Assembly: GCA_964036045.1 (NCBI GenBank)
Contig: OZ038383.1
Span: forward strand, 5,256,430 to 5,320,429
Length of the DNA: 64,000 nucleotides
Direction: 5' to 3'
Origin: Eutreptiella sp. 'Long Island Sound 2002'
Taxonomy: Eukaryota > Euglenozoa > Euglenophyceae > Eutreptiales > Eutreptiaceae
Shown: one piece after another, positions 40,201-50,746 of the stretch
Layout of the letters: every line of letters starts with the position of its first letter
How positions within the stretch are numbered: the first letter of the stretch is position 1
The notes under the pieces: model-generated
What the model was told of the DNA's origin: nothing
Databases searched by the model: none
The model's input: the letters and a program-made list of their open reading frames with translations, nothing else
Position numbers and translations under genes: made by a program

Positions 40201-43200
40201 GTACATCAGGTGGAAGAGGTATCCCGTATTGGGGTGGAACTTCTGGCACGTGATGGTCTGTCGCCGCTCCTTGTCGTCTTTGTCGCCGCGGAGGGTGGGG
40301 CATTTGTGCTGTAGGGGGCGCATGGGTGCCTCCTGAGGTCCTGCGCGGTGTGGGTCGCAGCGGTCGTACTCCATGGCTATGCTGTCCGGGTCTGCCCGCT
40401 CGTTGGTGAACGTCCACGTCGCCGTGGGTGTCCGGGTCCAGGCTACGTGCGCCGGGTGGTCTTGGGGTACCGTGTGAAACCAGGGGGAGAGCCATGCCTG
40501 CTGGTCGGCGGTGGCGGCGGCGGTGGGGGTGCGGTAGTGGGTGGAGATGAGGTGCAGCAGGGGCCACGGAGTGTCGAGGGCTGCCGGGCCGCAGTGCCAG
40601 CACGTGCGTGGTATGCCCTGGTCACTGTGTCTGACTGGTGGTACATCGGTCTCCGGTGCATTGTGTTTGGGGATGGATCAGGGGGCATGGTGTCGCTGGA
40701 CGGTGCGGGTAGCATGTTTGTGGCCGTTTGGTGCTAGCAGCAGGATGGTGGGTGGTGTCCAGCCTTCGGCTGACGGGGTGGGCTCCCCCTGCGTCGTGCC
40801 GCCGTCGTTGGAGGTCTCGTGCTCGCTCAGGCGGGGCCGGGGGTGCTTGCGCTGGAAGGCTGTGTACGCCGTGTCGATGTCCTTGGGCCCCGGCATGTCG
40901 CGCCCTGCCGTCGTAGCACATGCGCGGAGGTACGCTTGGAAGACGTGGCGTGCTGGCCATTGTGGGTCGGAAAGGAACGGGGCGTGGTGGGCGTCGCATT
41001 GGGCCATGATCTTCATCTGTGTTCGGGTGATATACACTATGGTGATGGTGGCCCCTACGAGGCGCAGGGTGTCCACCTCGCCTGCCGGGTGTCGGTGGAT
41101 GTCGGTGTGTGTGGCCAGGAGTGGCCCCTGTTGATCGCAGTGGTGGTTTGTCAGGATGGCGTGTGTGTGGTGCGGTAGGAGGAGTTGTAGCTGGGCCCAG
41201 ATGCCAGTGCCCACGGGGGTGGAGACGCCGTGTTGTGCCAGTATCCACCGGGGGCAGGTGTTGCGGGCCATTTGCGCTTCTTTTATGCGTATGGCTGCCG
41301 CCTCGCGAACTTCTGGTTGGTGGTTGTTTGTTACCCTGTGTAGGAGGTGTGCTGCGTGTTTGGCATAGGCCATGTCGACCAGGGCGCCCGTATTGTCTCC
41401 GTAGTAGCGCCAGTGGGCCATCATGGCCTCCTTGGGGAAAGACGTGGGCCAGCCTCCGTGTTGCGCCCATGCCTTCGTCACTTGCTGTCGAGCGTGGCGT
41501 AGTGCGTCTTGGGGGCGTGGGAGGTGCAGGGCTTGGTACCCGATGGCCGCGTTGAGCACTGCTTCCATGAAGTACGCCAGGCCCTGCGTAGACAGGAGGT
41601 CCCCCCTGGCAATTTGGGGTAGCCGAGCGAGGCGCTCTTCTAGCTTGCTTGGGAGTGTGATGTGGTGGTGCTGCGTGGCCTGTGTGACTCCCAGGTGGAC
41701 TGTGGTGTCTTCCAGGTGTAGGGGTTCGCCTTTCCGGATGTGGGGGGTGGGGGTCTTGGCGTCGGCCAGCCCGACCGATTTGCGGGGGTGCACTAGGAGC
41801 TGGTGGGCGTCCAGGTAGGTTGTGGTGAGTTGGAGAATGGCGGATGCTTGTTCGGTGGTTGTTGGTAGCCCTGCGTTCTCAGGGTCGCGGTGGCGGGTGG
41901 CCGTAGTGAGGAGGTTGTCATCCGCGAAGTTGATGAGGGGGGACCGTAGCGGGTATGGGGCGTACCCCGGGTATACCCGTGCTAGCTCGAATGCCAGTGG
42001 CAGGGTGACGAGGAGGTAGAGGAAGGGGCCTTCGGCGCCTCCCTGGGGGACCCCGCTGTCTGTGCCGGTCCAGGGGGTGAGGCCCGCGGCCGTGATGACG
42101 GCGTAGAGTCGGGTCTGGATGTACCCGGTCATGAAGGATAGGAATGGGAGGCCCATGGCATCCCATACCTCCGTGAGGAGCCGGTGTGGGGCGTGGGGGA
42201 ACGCGCCTTGGACATCGAGGGAGGCGATGATCATCTCGTAGGGGTTCATGTCCAGTGCGGTGTCCTGGAGGAAGATGGCCTCGTGGGGGGACCTGCCGGC
42301 CATGGCCCCCCACATGCTGGCGGGCACGTGGGCGAAGACCGCTGGCGCGATGCGGCCCAGGATGAGCGTCCACACCAGCTTGACCTCGGTGGTGGCGCAG
42401 ACTATGGGCCGCCAGTTCCCCGGCTGCGCCCAGTCCCCCTTTTTGTAGAGGGGGTGGACCAGGTTGGCCCACTCAGGGGGGATGGGCGTGGCGCCCGTGA
42501 CGATGTCCCACAGGCGGGCTGCCAGGCGGCGTTTGACGGGCAGGGTGAGACGTCGGTACGCTTCGGCCGGCAAACCGTCGACGCCGGGCACGACCCCCTT
42601 CTTAAGGCGGTCGAGGGCGCGTTGCAGTTCTGAGATGCTGAAGGGGTCGTGTTCGATGGCGCGCCGCTGTTCCCGGTTGAAGACCCTGGGCACATGCTCG
42701 CGGATGGTGTTTCTGGTGTGGGGGTCGAGCTCGGGGAGGGCGTCCCCGTGTTGTGCCTGGAAGCTGTCCAGGACTGCCTGGAGGACGGCGTCGGGGTCAT
42801 TGGTGAGGCCTCCTTCGGGGGTGCGTACCGCGTGGATGGTACGGCGCCCCGTGTCCTCCAGGATGCGGCTGACGTACCGTAGGAACTTGTACGGCGTGTC
42901 GTTTCTGCCGTATCTTTCGCGTTCCTGGGCTGCTGCCGCTATGCGGTGGGCGTGCCATTCCTGGAGTTGGTGGCGGCGGGTGGTGAGGAGCGCACGGAGG
43001 TGGGCGTCCCGGTCTCGTGCCTCCGGTGTGCTGGGGTGTAGCAGGGTGGCGAGTTCCCCTTTCGTGGTCCAGATGTCATGGACGAGTTGCTGAAGGGTGA
43101 GGTCGTGTGGTGCTCCCGTGTGGTTGGTGTCACGCTCCATGCCGCATGCTTGTGCCGCCCAGCGCATGGCGGTGGTGAGTGTCGGTGCACCCGGGCGGCG

Positions 43201-44091
43201 TAGGATGGCGTGTAGGGCCCTGTTATACCTGTGCCAGGCGCCGTGGTCGTCCTCGGCCGGGAACTGCAGTGTGGGTGGGAGGGTGTCGTCTGGCAGGGTG
43301 GCCGCGGGTGGGGGTAGGTTGGGGATGATGAGGTCGATGTAGAGGGGCCGGTGGCCCGTGCCTGTGGGCGGGAGGTCCCCGTAGGCTGCTTCGTCGACGC
43401 GCACCGTGGTTGGGTCCCCGTAGCACGTGTCGATGCGGGATGGGTGGGTGCCGGCTTGGTGGGGGTAATCGGAGGGTGTGCCGGTGAGTCCTGCCGTGAG
43501 GTCGGTGAGGCCCAGTTGGTGCATGGCGTCCCGGACGACTGTGTCGGTGGCTGTGGGTGGGCCGGTGCGGTCGTCGTCGGTGGGGGCGGCGTTTAGGTCG
43601 CCTATGATGATGGTGGGTGCCAGGAGGGAGAGTCGGCGGTACCCCAGGCTCAGGGTGTCCAGGAAGTCCTTGGTCTCCTCCCCGAACGGGACGTGCGAGA
43701 GTAGCACGTTTAGCTGCCATCCGGGCCCCACGCACTCGTACGCCCCGAGGCGACCATCCACTCCGAGGTCGGGGTGGGCATGTACCGTGACCGACGTCTT
43801 GTGGTAGAGGGGTACCCCCCGTTCCCAGTGGGCGTGATATTTGTTCCCCTCTGGGTCCAGGATCGGTGCTGGTTCGGGTTGGTCTGCTTTGCGGTGGGCT
43901 TGCTCCAGGAATCCCAGGAGGTCTGCGCCTTGGGGGTGCAGCCCGGGCATGGCTTGCAGTGTGGCGGCCTTGGTGGGGTCGTAGGTGACCGCGGGCTCGT
44001 TGAGGATGTTGATGCGGGCGTGGGCTTCTGCAGGCGCCGGTTTCTGGGGACCGGTAGTTGGGGGGGCGGGCCGTGTCCGGCCCTGGCCCCG
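40195..44091 (-). CDS. LINE A copy 2 ORF2: APE-type endonuclease and reverse transcriptase
   Basis: Open directly after the ORF1 TGA. Endonuclease motifs begin before the first ATG (43950), with HARINILNEPAV. Counting from that ATG, GVPLYHKTSVTV is near 45-57, GDLNAAP at 117-123, SRIDTCYG at 171-178 and GTGHRPL at 197-203. RT motifs: PGVDGLPAEAY 455-465, NWRPIV 512-517, palm A SLDVQGAFP 577-585, motif B GVPQGGAEGP 633-642, catalytic FADD 675-678 and HLGV 752-755. After residue 1090 there is an in-frame TGA (40680-40678). The frame then stays open for 160 codons with CWHC and other Cys residues to TAG at 40197-40195. The enzyme would nick target DNA and copy the element RNA. The motif B and FADD variants are unusual. 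The internal TGA may be mutation or recoding. Confidence 0.85.
40678..40680 (-). other. In-frame TGA inside the ORF2 C-terminal region
   Basis: TGA followed by TCC. Coding-quality sequence continues in the same frame on both sides: low-complexity tail before, CWHC Cys-rich region after. It is either a CGA-to-TGA mutation in this copy or another leaky stop. Confidence 0.5.
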
Positions 44092-44094
44092 TCA
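44089..44094 (-). promoter_or_regulatory. TGA-CGG junction between ORF1 and ORF2, candidate readthrough signal
   Basis: ORF1 ends in TGA (44094-44092), immediately followed by CGG (44091-44089). The same frame is then open for 47 codons to the first ATG of ORF2 and beyond. UGA-CGG is a known leaky (type II) readthrough context in plant RNA viruses. Just downstream is a G/C-rich stretch GGGGCCAGGGCCGG that could form a stem. Confidence 0.5.
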
Positions 44095-47000
44095 GGCGTC
44101 GAGGAGGTCGATGACGCCCTGAGCTGCAGGTACCCTGCGGTTCCGCTTCTGGGGCTGGGGTAGGGCCCATGCATTGTGGACTTCGCCCGTGTACTCGGTG
44201 CCGGTGAGGTGCTCCGTGTCGGGGGTGCACAGCTGCATGGGGACCATATCACGACCGGCTTGGTCTCGCCAGAGTTCGATGGTGCACCCCAGCTTCTTGT
44301 CGTTGGGGGTGGGCGGGTCCCACTTGACGTGGATCTTGAACCCCTGGTGGTCCCCGGTGACGCGGTACCGGTGCTTGACCTCCCCTGCGGCCCATATCCA
44401 CTTGGAGGGGCCCGCGGCCGTGGGGTACTCGAAGGGCAGCTGCACCCGGGTGTTGATGGCGTATTCGGGATACAGGGCAGCAGCTTCCTCTTTGGTCCAG
44501 CTCTTCGGCTTGGCCCTTGGCTTTGGTGCCGGTTTGGCCTGTGTGGGGGCCTTGCGCTTCTGCGCACCTTGGCGGCGCCGGGCAGCGGGTTGTCCCCGTT
44601 GGGGAGGTGCGCCCTGGGGCCGCTGCACGGGTGCGTGGCCCGGTGCAAACACGGGGTGTTCGCGGGCGGCTGGGACGTCGGGCTTGGACGTGGGGACGGG
44701 GTCCGTCAGCTGGAACACTTGCTTGGTCATGAGGCCAAGCACTTCCTCGGCCTCCTGCAGGGCGTCGGGCGGGTCCGTGGGCCAGGTGAGGAGCCGGTGC
44801 CCGGTGCTTGCCCCGTGGCGGCGCATGTGGGCCGTGTAGCGGGTGGCGTGGCGTGTCCACGCTGGGGTGCGTTCAGGGGGGAGGGAGCCTTCTGGCGCCC
44901 CCTGCGCCCAGTAGAGGGCGTAGCGCAGCGCTTCCCAGGCTGCCTCTGGGGCGTGGGGGGCGCGTGCGGCGAGTCGCAAGCGGTCTCCTCCGCGTGGTGG
45001 GGGTGGGACTTCGCCGTCGGGGGCGTGTGCCGTTGCCCGTCTGACCTTGCCGTGGTCGTCCCATTCCACCGTCCACCAGGTGTCCCGGTGTTTGAGGATG
45101 TGGACCTCCGTGGTGGTCGGGGGGGCATCCATGGCGTCCCAGCTGACGAGCTGGATGGGGCGGACCGCAGGGTGGGTCTTCGGGGGTGCTCGGATGTTGA
45201 GGATTTGGTGGATGTCCTCGGCGGTGGGGCCCGTGTCGGGGGCGTCCTGCGCTGCTTGGGCTAGAGGTGGGGAGGGGCGGTCCTCCCAGAGGCGGGATGC
45301 GGACGCCGTGGCGTACATGGCTGCGATCAGGACGTGTTCCGTCAGCCCTTCCACCATGAGGTGGTTTTCCCCCTCCAGGTCTCGGGGGATGGCGGCTTCC
45401 GCCTTTAGGGTGAGGAGTGCGATGGCGCGTTTGGGTCCAGGTGTGGCGTGTGTCGGCTCATCTGGCGGGCGTCCGTCGGATGGGGTGTGGGGGGGGCGCT
45501 TTTGGAAGGGGGATGGTCCCACCGCCAGGTGCTCGACAAGGTGTAGTGGTATGGCGTGGTGGCGGTCCGCTGCGGGCAGGAGGTAGGGGTGTGGGTCCCC
45601 GGGTACCGTGCCGAGGTATATGCCCCCCCTGTAGGTAGGGGTGGGCAGGGGTTGCTGCAGAGCGCCTGCGCATGGTAGTGCGCACCGAGGGGTGCAGTGG
45701 GTGCATGGGGCTGTTATGGGGTGGCGTACCGCGTACACGGAGAAGGGCCCTACTGCTTGCTGGATGTGGCGGGGGATGATGTTGCGGAGGTCCGCCACCC
45801 GTGCCGTGCGGCCTTCGCCATAGTATATCCAGAGCGTGTCCTCCAGTGCCATTTTGGGGCGTAGCTTGCGAGCCAGTAGGTTCAAGGTGCTTTTGTGGGT
45901 GGCCTCGGTGATGGTGCCGGGTCCAGCGTTCATGCGTGGGAGCAGGTGGCTTTGGTGTTGTGCCGCGGCCCGTCTGCGGGCGGTGTGGAGGGCGGTGCTG
46001 TCGGCGGGAGGGGGCGCGTGGTGGGAGGGCCTTTTGCGTGGGGTCGGGGCGACGTGTAGGGGATGCTTCCATGCCGGGCGCGGGTGGTGTTGCGGTGGCT
46101 GGAGGCCAGGGTAGGTGGTGAAGGTGTATACGGTGATGGGGGAGCACTCATGCGTGGCCTGGAGGTAGTAGTGGTCGCGACCCGTGTTGTGGGTGACGAT
46201 GATCTTGAACCCCTGGTGGTCCCCGGTGACGCGGTACCGGTGCTTGACCTCCCCTGCGGCCCATATCCACTTGGAGGGGCCCGCGGCCGTGGGGTACTCG
46301 AAGGGCAGCTGCACCCGGGTGTTGATGGCGTATTCGGGATACAGGGCAGCAGCTTCCTCTTTGGTCCAGCTCTTCGGCTTGGCCCTTGGCTTTGGTGCCG
46401 GTTTGGCCTGTGTGGGGACCTTGCGCTTCTGCGCACCTTGGCGGCGCCGGGCAGCGGGTTGTCCCCGTTGGGGAGGTGCGCCCTGGGGCCGCTGCACGGG
46501 TGCGTGGCCCGGTGCAAACACGGGGTGTTCGCGGGCGGCTGGGACGTCGGGCTTGGACGTGGGGACGGGGTCCGTCAGCTGGAACACTTGCTTGGTCATG
46601 AGGCCAAGCACTTCCTCGGCCTCCTGCAGGGCGTCGGGCGGGTCCGTGGGCCAGGTGAGGAGCCGGTGCCCAGTGCTTGCCCCGTGGCGGCGCATGTGGG
46701 CCGTGTAGCGGGTGGCGTGGCGTGTCCACGCTGGGGTGCGTTCCGGGGGGAGGGAGCCTTCTGGCGCCCCCTGCGCCCAGTAGAGGGCGTAGCGCAGCGC
46801 TTCCCAGGCTGCCTCTGGGGCGTGGGGGACGCGTGCGGCGAGTCGCAAGCGGTCTCCTCCGCGTGGTGGGGGTGGGACTTTGCCGTCGGGGGCGTGTGCC
46901 ATTGCCCGTCTGACCTTGCCGTGGTCGTCCCATTCCACCGTCCACCAGGTGTCCCGGTGTTTGAGGATGTGGACCTCCGTGGTGGTCGGGGGGGCATCCA

Positions 47001-50000
47001 TGGCGTCCCAGCTGACGAGCTGGATGGGGCGGACCGCAGGGTGGGTCTTCGGGGGTGCTCGGATGTTGAGGATTTGGTGGATGTCCTCGGCGGTGGGGCC
47101 CGTGTCGGGGGCGTCCTGCGCTGCTTGGGCTAGAGGTGGGGAGGGGCGGTCCTCCCAGAGGCGGGATGCGGACGCCGTGGCGTACATGGCTGCGATCAGG
47201 ACGTGTTCCGTCAGCCCTTCCACCATGAGGTGGTTTTCCCCCTCCAGGTCTCGGGGGATGGCGGCTTCCGCCTTTAGGGTGAGGAGTGCGATGGCGCGTT
47301 TGGGTCCAGGTGTGGCGTGTGTCGGCTCATCTGGCGGGCGTCCGTCGGATGGGGTGTGGGGGGGGCGCTTTTGGAAGGGGGATGGTCCCACCGCCAGGTG
47401 CTCGACAAGGTGTAGTGGTATGGCGTGGTGGCGGTCCGCTGCGGGCAGGAGGTAGGGGTGTGGGTCCCCGGGTACCGTGCCGAGGTATATGCCCCCCCTG
47501 TAGGTAGGGGTGGGCAGGGGTTGCTGCAGAGCGCCTGCGCATGGTAGTGCGCACCGAGGGGTGCAGTGGGTGCATGGGGCTGTTATGGGGTGGCGTACCG
47601 CGTACACGGAGAAGGGCCCTACTGCTCGCTGGATGTGGCGGGGGATGATGTTGCGGAGGTCCGCCACCCGTGCCGTGCGGCCTTCGCCATAGTATATCCA
47701 GAGCGTGTCCTCCAGTGCCATTTTGGGGCGTAGCTTGCGAGCCAGTAGGTTCAAGGTGCTTTTGTGGGTGGCCTCGGTGATGGTGCCGGGTCCAGCGTTA
47801 ATGCGTGGGAGCAGGTGGCTTTGGTGTTGTGCCGCGGCCAGTCTGCGGGCGGTGTGGAGGGCGGTGCTGTCGGCGGGAGGGGGCGCGTGGTGGGAGGGCC
47901 TTTTGCGTGGGGTCGGGGCGACGTGTAGGGGATGCTTCCATGCCGGGCGCGGGTGGTGTTGCGGTGGCTGGAGGCCAGGGTAGGTGGTGAAGGTGTATAC
48001 GGTGATGGGGGAGCGCTCATGCGTGGCCTGGAGGTAGTAGTGGTCGCGACCCGTGTTGTGGGTGACGATGACGTTGGGCGTTGGTATGTCGTAGTGGAGT
48101 GCGGTATTGGGGAGTTGTTTGGTGATGCGTGCCGTCGCGTCCCCTGTTTTGGGCGCGGTGTCGTGGGGCACGAGGATGTGGACTGCCCACGCATCGTGGG
48201 CGGGGAGGTCGAGGTCCGGTAGGGTGGGATGAATGGGGCGTCCCCGGAAGTGTGCGAAAGCTGGGTTGTGGCGTGCCGCCGTTTCCTTGATGATGGACGG
48301 TGCCCATTGGGGTGGCGCCCCAACCTGCTGGGCCATGGCGGCGACGGCGCGGGCGAGCGCCGTGAGGTCCGGGCCGATGCCAGGCTGGTCTGCCGGTGGT
48401 TGCAGGCCCCCTTCTGGTGCGGGGTGGTGCCACCATAGGGTGTAGCCCTTTTGTGTGTTATCGTGGGGGGTGTGCACGAGGCCCTGGTGGTTGGAGATGG
48501 CGGTCTTGAGGGCTTCCGCTCCCTCGCGGTGGAGGGTGCGCGTGTAGGCCCAGACTCCGGTGGAGGGGGGCGCCCCGGTGTGGGATTCGGCCGTGGTGGG
48601 GGCCGGCTCGAGGGTGTGACTGGTGAGGGAGGGTCTGTGCAGCCCTTCGTGCAGGGAGGCGCACACGTGTGCCCACCTGTCCGCCCATCCCTGTTGGGCG
48701 CTTCCTGTGTCTGCTCCTGTGGGCAGTCGCACGATGACCACGTGCCAGGGGTGTGACCCCGGTACTACGGTGGGGGCTGTGGTGTGCTCGTGAGCGTGTA
48801 GCCATACTGCGGTGTCTGCGTTCGCCGTCACGTAGTCCTCTCCTTCCGCTGTGTGGACGTTTTCGACGGCGGCCTCTCCCTCCAGGGTGAGGAGGAGGTG
48901 TGTGCCGGGGGGCTGCGCGTGCGTCTCCGCGTCCCGGAGCCACAGGTACGTGAGCGCCACGGCGCCGGGGAGGATTTCCCCCCACGTGAAGGTGCCTTCG
49001 GGTGATGCCCACTGCAGGGGCAGTGTGCGGCGTCCCCGCGAGTCGTTGGTGGCATGGTAGTCGTGGGGGAGGTGACGCTTGGTGAGCCGGTGCGGCATGC
49101 GTTCGGTGGTGGCTGTGGAAGGGTCCCAATGACATTCGTCCGGTGGGGGTGCGTCTGCGTCGTCCTCCTGGGGCTTGGCGAGCGGCAGCGCCTGTGCATT
49201 GGGTGCGGCGTCGGGTAATCCGCTGTGCGTGAGGGTGTAGAAGCCCTCGGGGGTGAGTTGGAGGACGATGTCCCACTTCGCCGTTTGCTCTGGGGACCAC
49301 TGGTGGGGCCCGTCCTGCGGTCGGTGGAGGGTGACCTGGTGGCCCCATCTCCAGCTGTGGTAGGCGAGGAGGCTGAGGACGGTGTCTTGCTCCGGGTCCT
49401 CCACGCTTTCCATGTATGCCGTCATGTCGGTGACGTCGACGGCGTACTCGTCCCCCCATTCTTGTGTGGGGGTGCCTGGAGGGGGGGGGGCGGTGGTGTA
49501 CCCGTGGAGTCCCGGCCCCGTGACGTCGGGCAGGTCGTGCTCGAGTGACGCCCGGTACTCGGCGGGCCCGTTGCTGGCTTCGTGGGTGGGGTGGTGGCGC
49601 CGTAGGGCGTTGGACAGGTGCGTCCAGGGCGCCCTCTCGCGGGGGGGGGGGGCGCGGGGGGGCATTTTGCGGGTTGGGGTCCGCGGGGCTGCTTGCTGTG
49701 GGCTCGAGCTCTGGCGGGGTGAGGTCCATATGATGCTCCATGTCCTCCGTGTGTTGGAGTTCCAGTTGCAGCAGGCTGTCGATGTCCAGGGCCATGGGGT
49801 CATCGTGCGTGTTCCCGTGCTGGGGTGCTGCTTCATGGCACGGTGGGCGTGTGATGCTGGTGTTCGGGGCACGTGCGGCGGCCGGTGTGGGGTCGTGCGC
49901 CGGGGGAGGGGCGCCGTTTGGCGTGACTGTGGTGTGTGGCTGCACGCTGGTGGCTGTCCTGGCCGGTGGTGTTGCCCCTGTGTGCGGTTCGGGTTGTAGC

Positions 50001-50746
50001 CGGTGGTGGGTGTTGAGCTGGCGCGAGGTGTGCGGGGTTTCCAGGGGTGGTGCCGGTGGGGTGGGGTGCGGAGTTGGCGGGGCGTGGCTTCGTTCCTGTG
50101 TTGGTGGGCTGTGGTGTTCCGTGCCCCCGGGTGGGGGAGGGGGGTGCGGTGTGGTATGGTGGTATTGTGCTGTGGGGTGGCCTCCCCGTTGGGGGGGGGG
50201 GGCACCGTGTCCAGGTCTGGCGGGGTGGGCTGTCGCCTGTGGTTTGTCCTCTGGCGGTTCGGGGCAGCCCCGCGTGGTCCCTTGATCGTTCTCCTGGTGT
50301 GTTTCAGTACGTGGCCTGTGCGGGGTCGGTGTGGCATAGGGCCTGGGGTTCCCTGGGGCGGGGTGTGCGGGACTGGAGTGTCGCAACCAGGGGGGTGTGG
50401 TCGTGTGGTGCTTGGGGGTGTCGGCCCGCCGTTGGGTGGGCCCGGTGGTGTGGGGCATTGCGTTTGCGGGGTCCGCGGGCCGGTGGGTCGCGGCTGCTTG
50501 GGCGTGTTGTGGCCCCGGTGCGGTGCCCGCGGGTGGTGAGTGGCGGTGTGTGGCTGGGGTGTATTGTTTCCACGGTGGGGGGGGGGCTATTTGCTCGGGT
50601 GTCGGGTGGGCCCGTGGTAGGTTGCCGGCAGGTAGCGGGTGTCGGGGCCGCACTGTGGGTGGGTATTCCGCGGCGTCCCCTTGGTGCGTCCCGTGGTGGC
50701 CTCTGGTCGGCTGGCTGAAGGGGGTTTTGGGGTGTACCGCATCCAT
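44092..50746 (-). CDS. LINE A copy 2 ORF1 (Pro/His-rich N-terminus, globular C-terminus, internal duplication)
   Basis: ATG at 50746. The N-terminal ~370 codons are Pro/His/Thr-rich and include an acidic helix MALDIDSLLQLELQHTED near 49800-49740. At the C run around 49641-49652 (G12 on the plus strand) coding quality moves to the frame that stays open from 50337 to TGA at 44092 (2081 codons). This part has several globular segments, for example AVDVTDMTAYMESVEDPEQD and WIYYGEGRTARVADLRNIIP. A basic stretch (RRRQGAQKRK) and a C-terminal domain with KWIWAAGEVKHRYRVTGDHQ follow. A 623-codon block is present twice in tandem (44332-48069). I recognise no standard ORF1 RRM or CCHC motif. By position it should be the RNA-binding ORF1p, but that is inference. 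Confidence 0.65.
44332..48069 (-). repeat. In-frame tandem duplication inside ORF1 (2 x 1869 bp)
   Basis: Unit 1 is 44332-46200 and unit 2 is 46201-48069. The same sequence GATCTTGAACCCCTGGTGG starts both units. I count about ten substitutions between them (about 99.5 percent identical). 1869 is exactly 623 codons, so the reading frame is kept. The junction shows only 2-3 bp of microhomology (GA/GAT). Confidence 0.92.

Noticed and set aside
40678-44094. Selenocysteine or a reassigned UGA codon as explanation for the in-frame TGAs
   Set aside because: Gypsy-2 pol and the other ORFs end normally and use TGG for Trp, no SECIS-like element is visible, and the TGAs sit at protein boundaries. Readthrough or decay is simpler.
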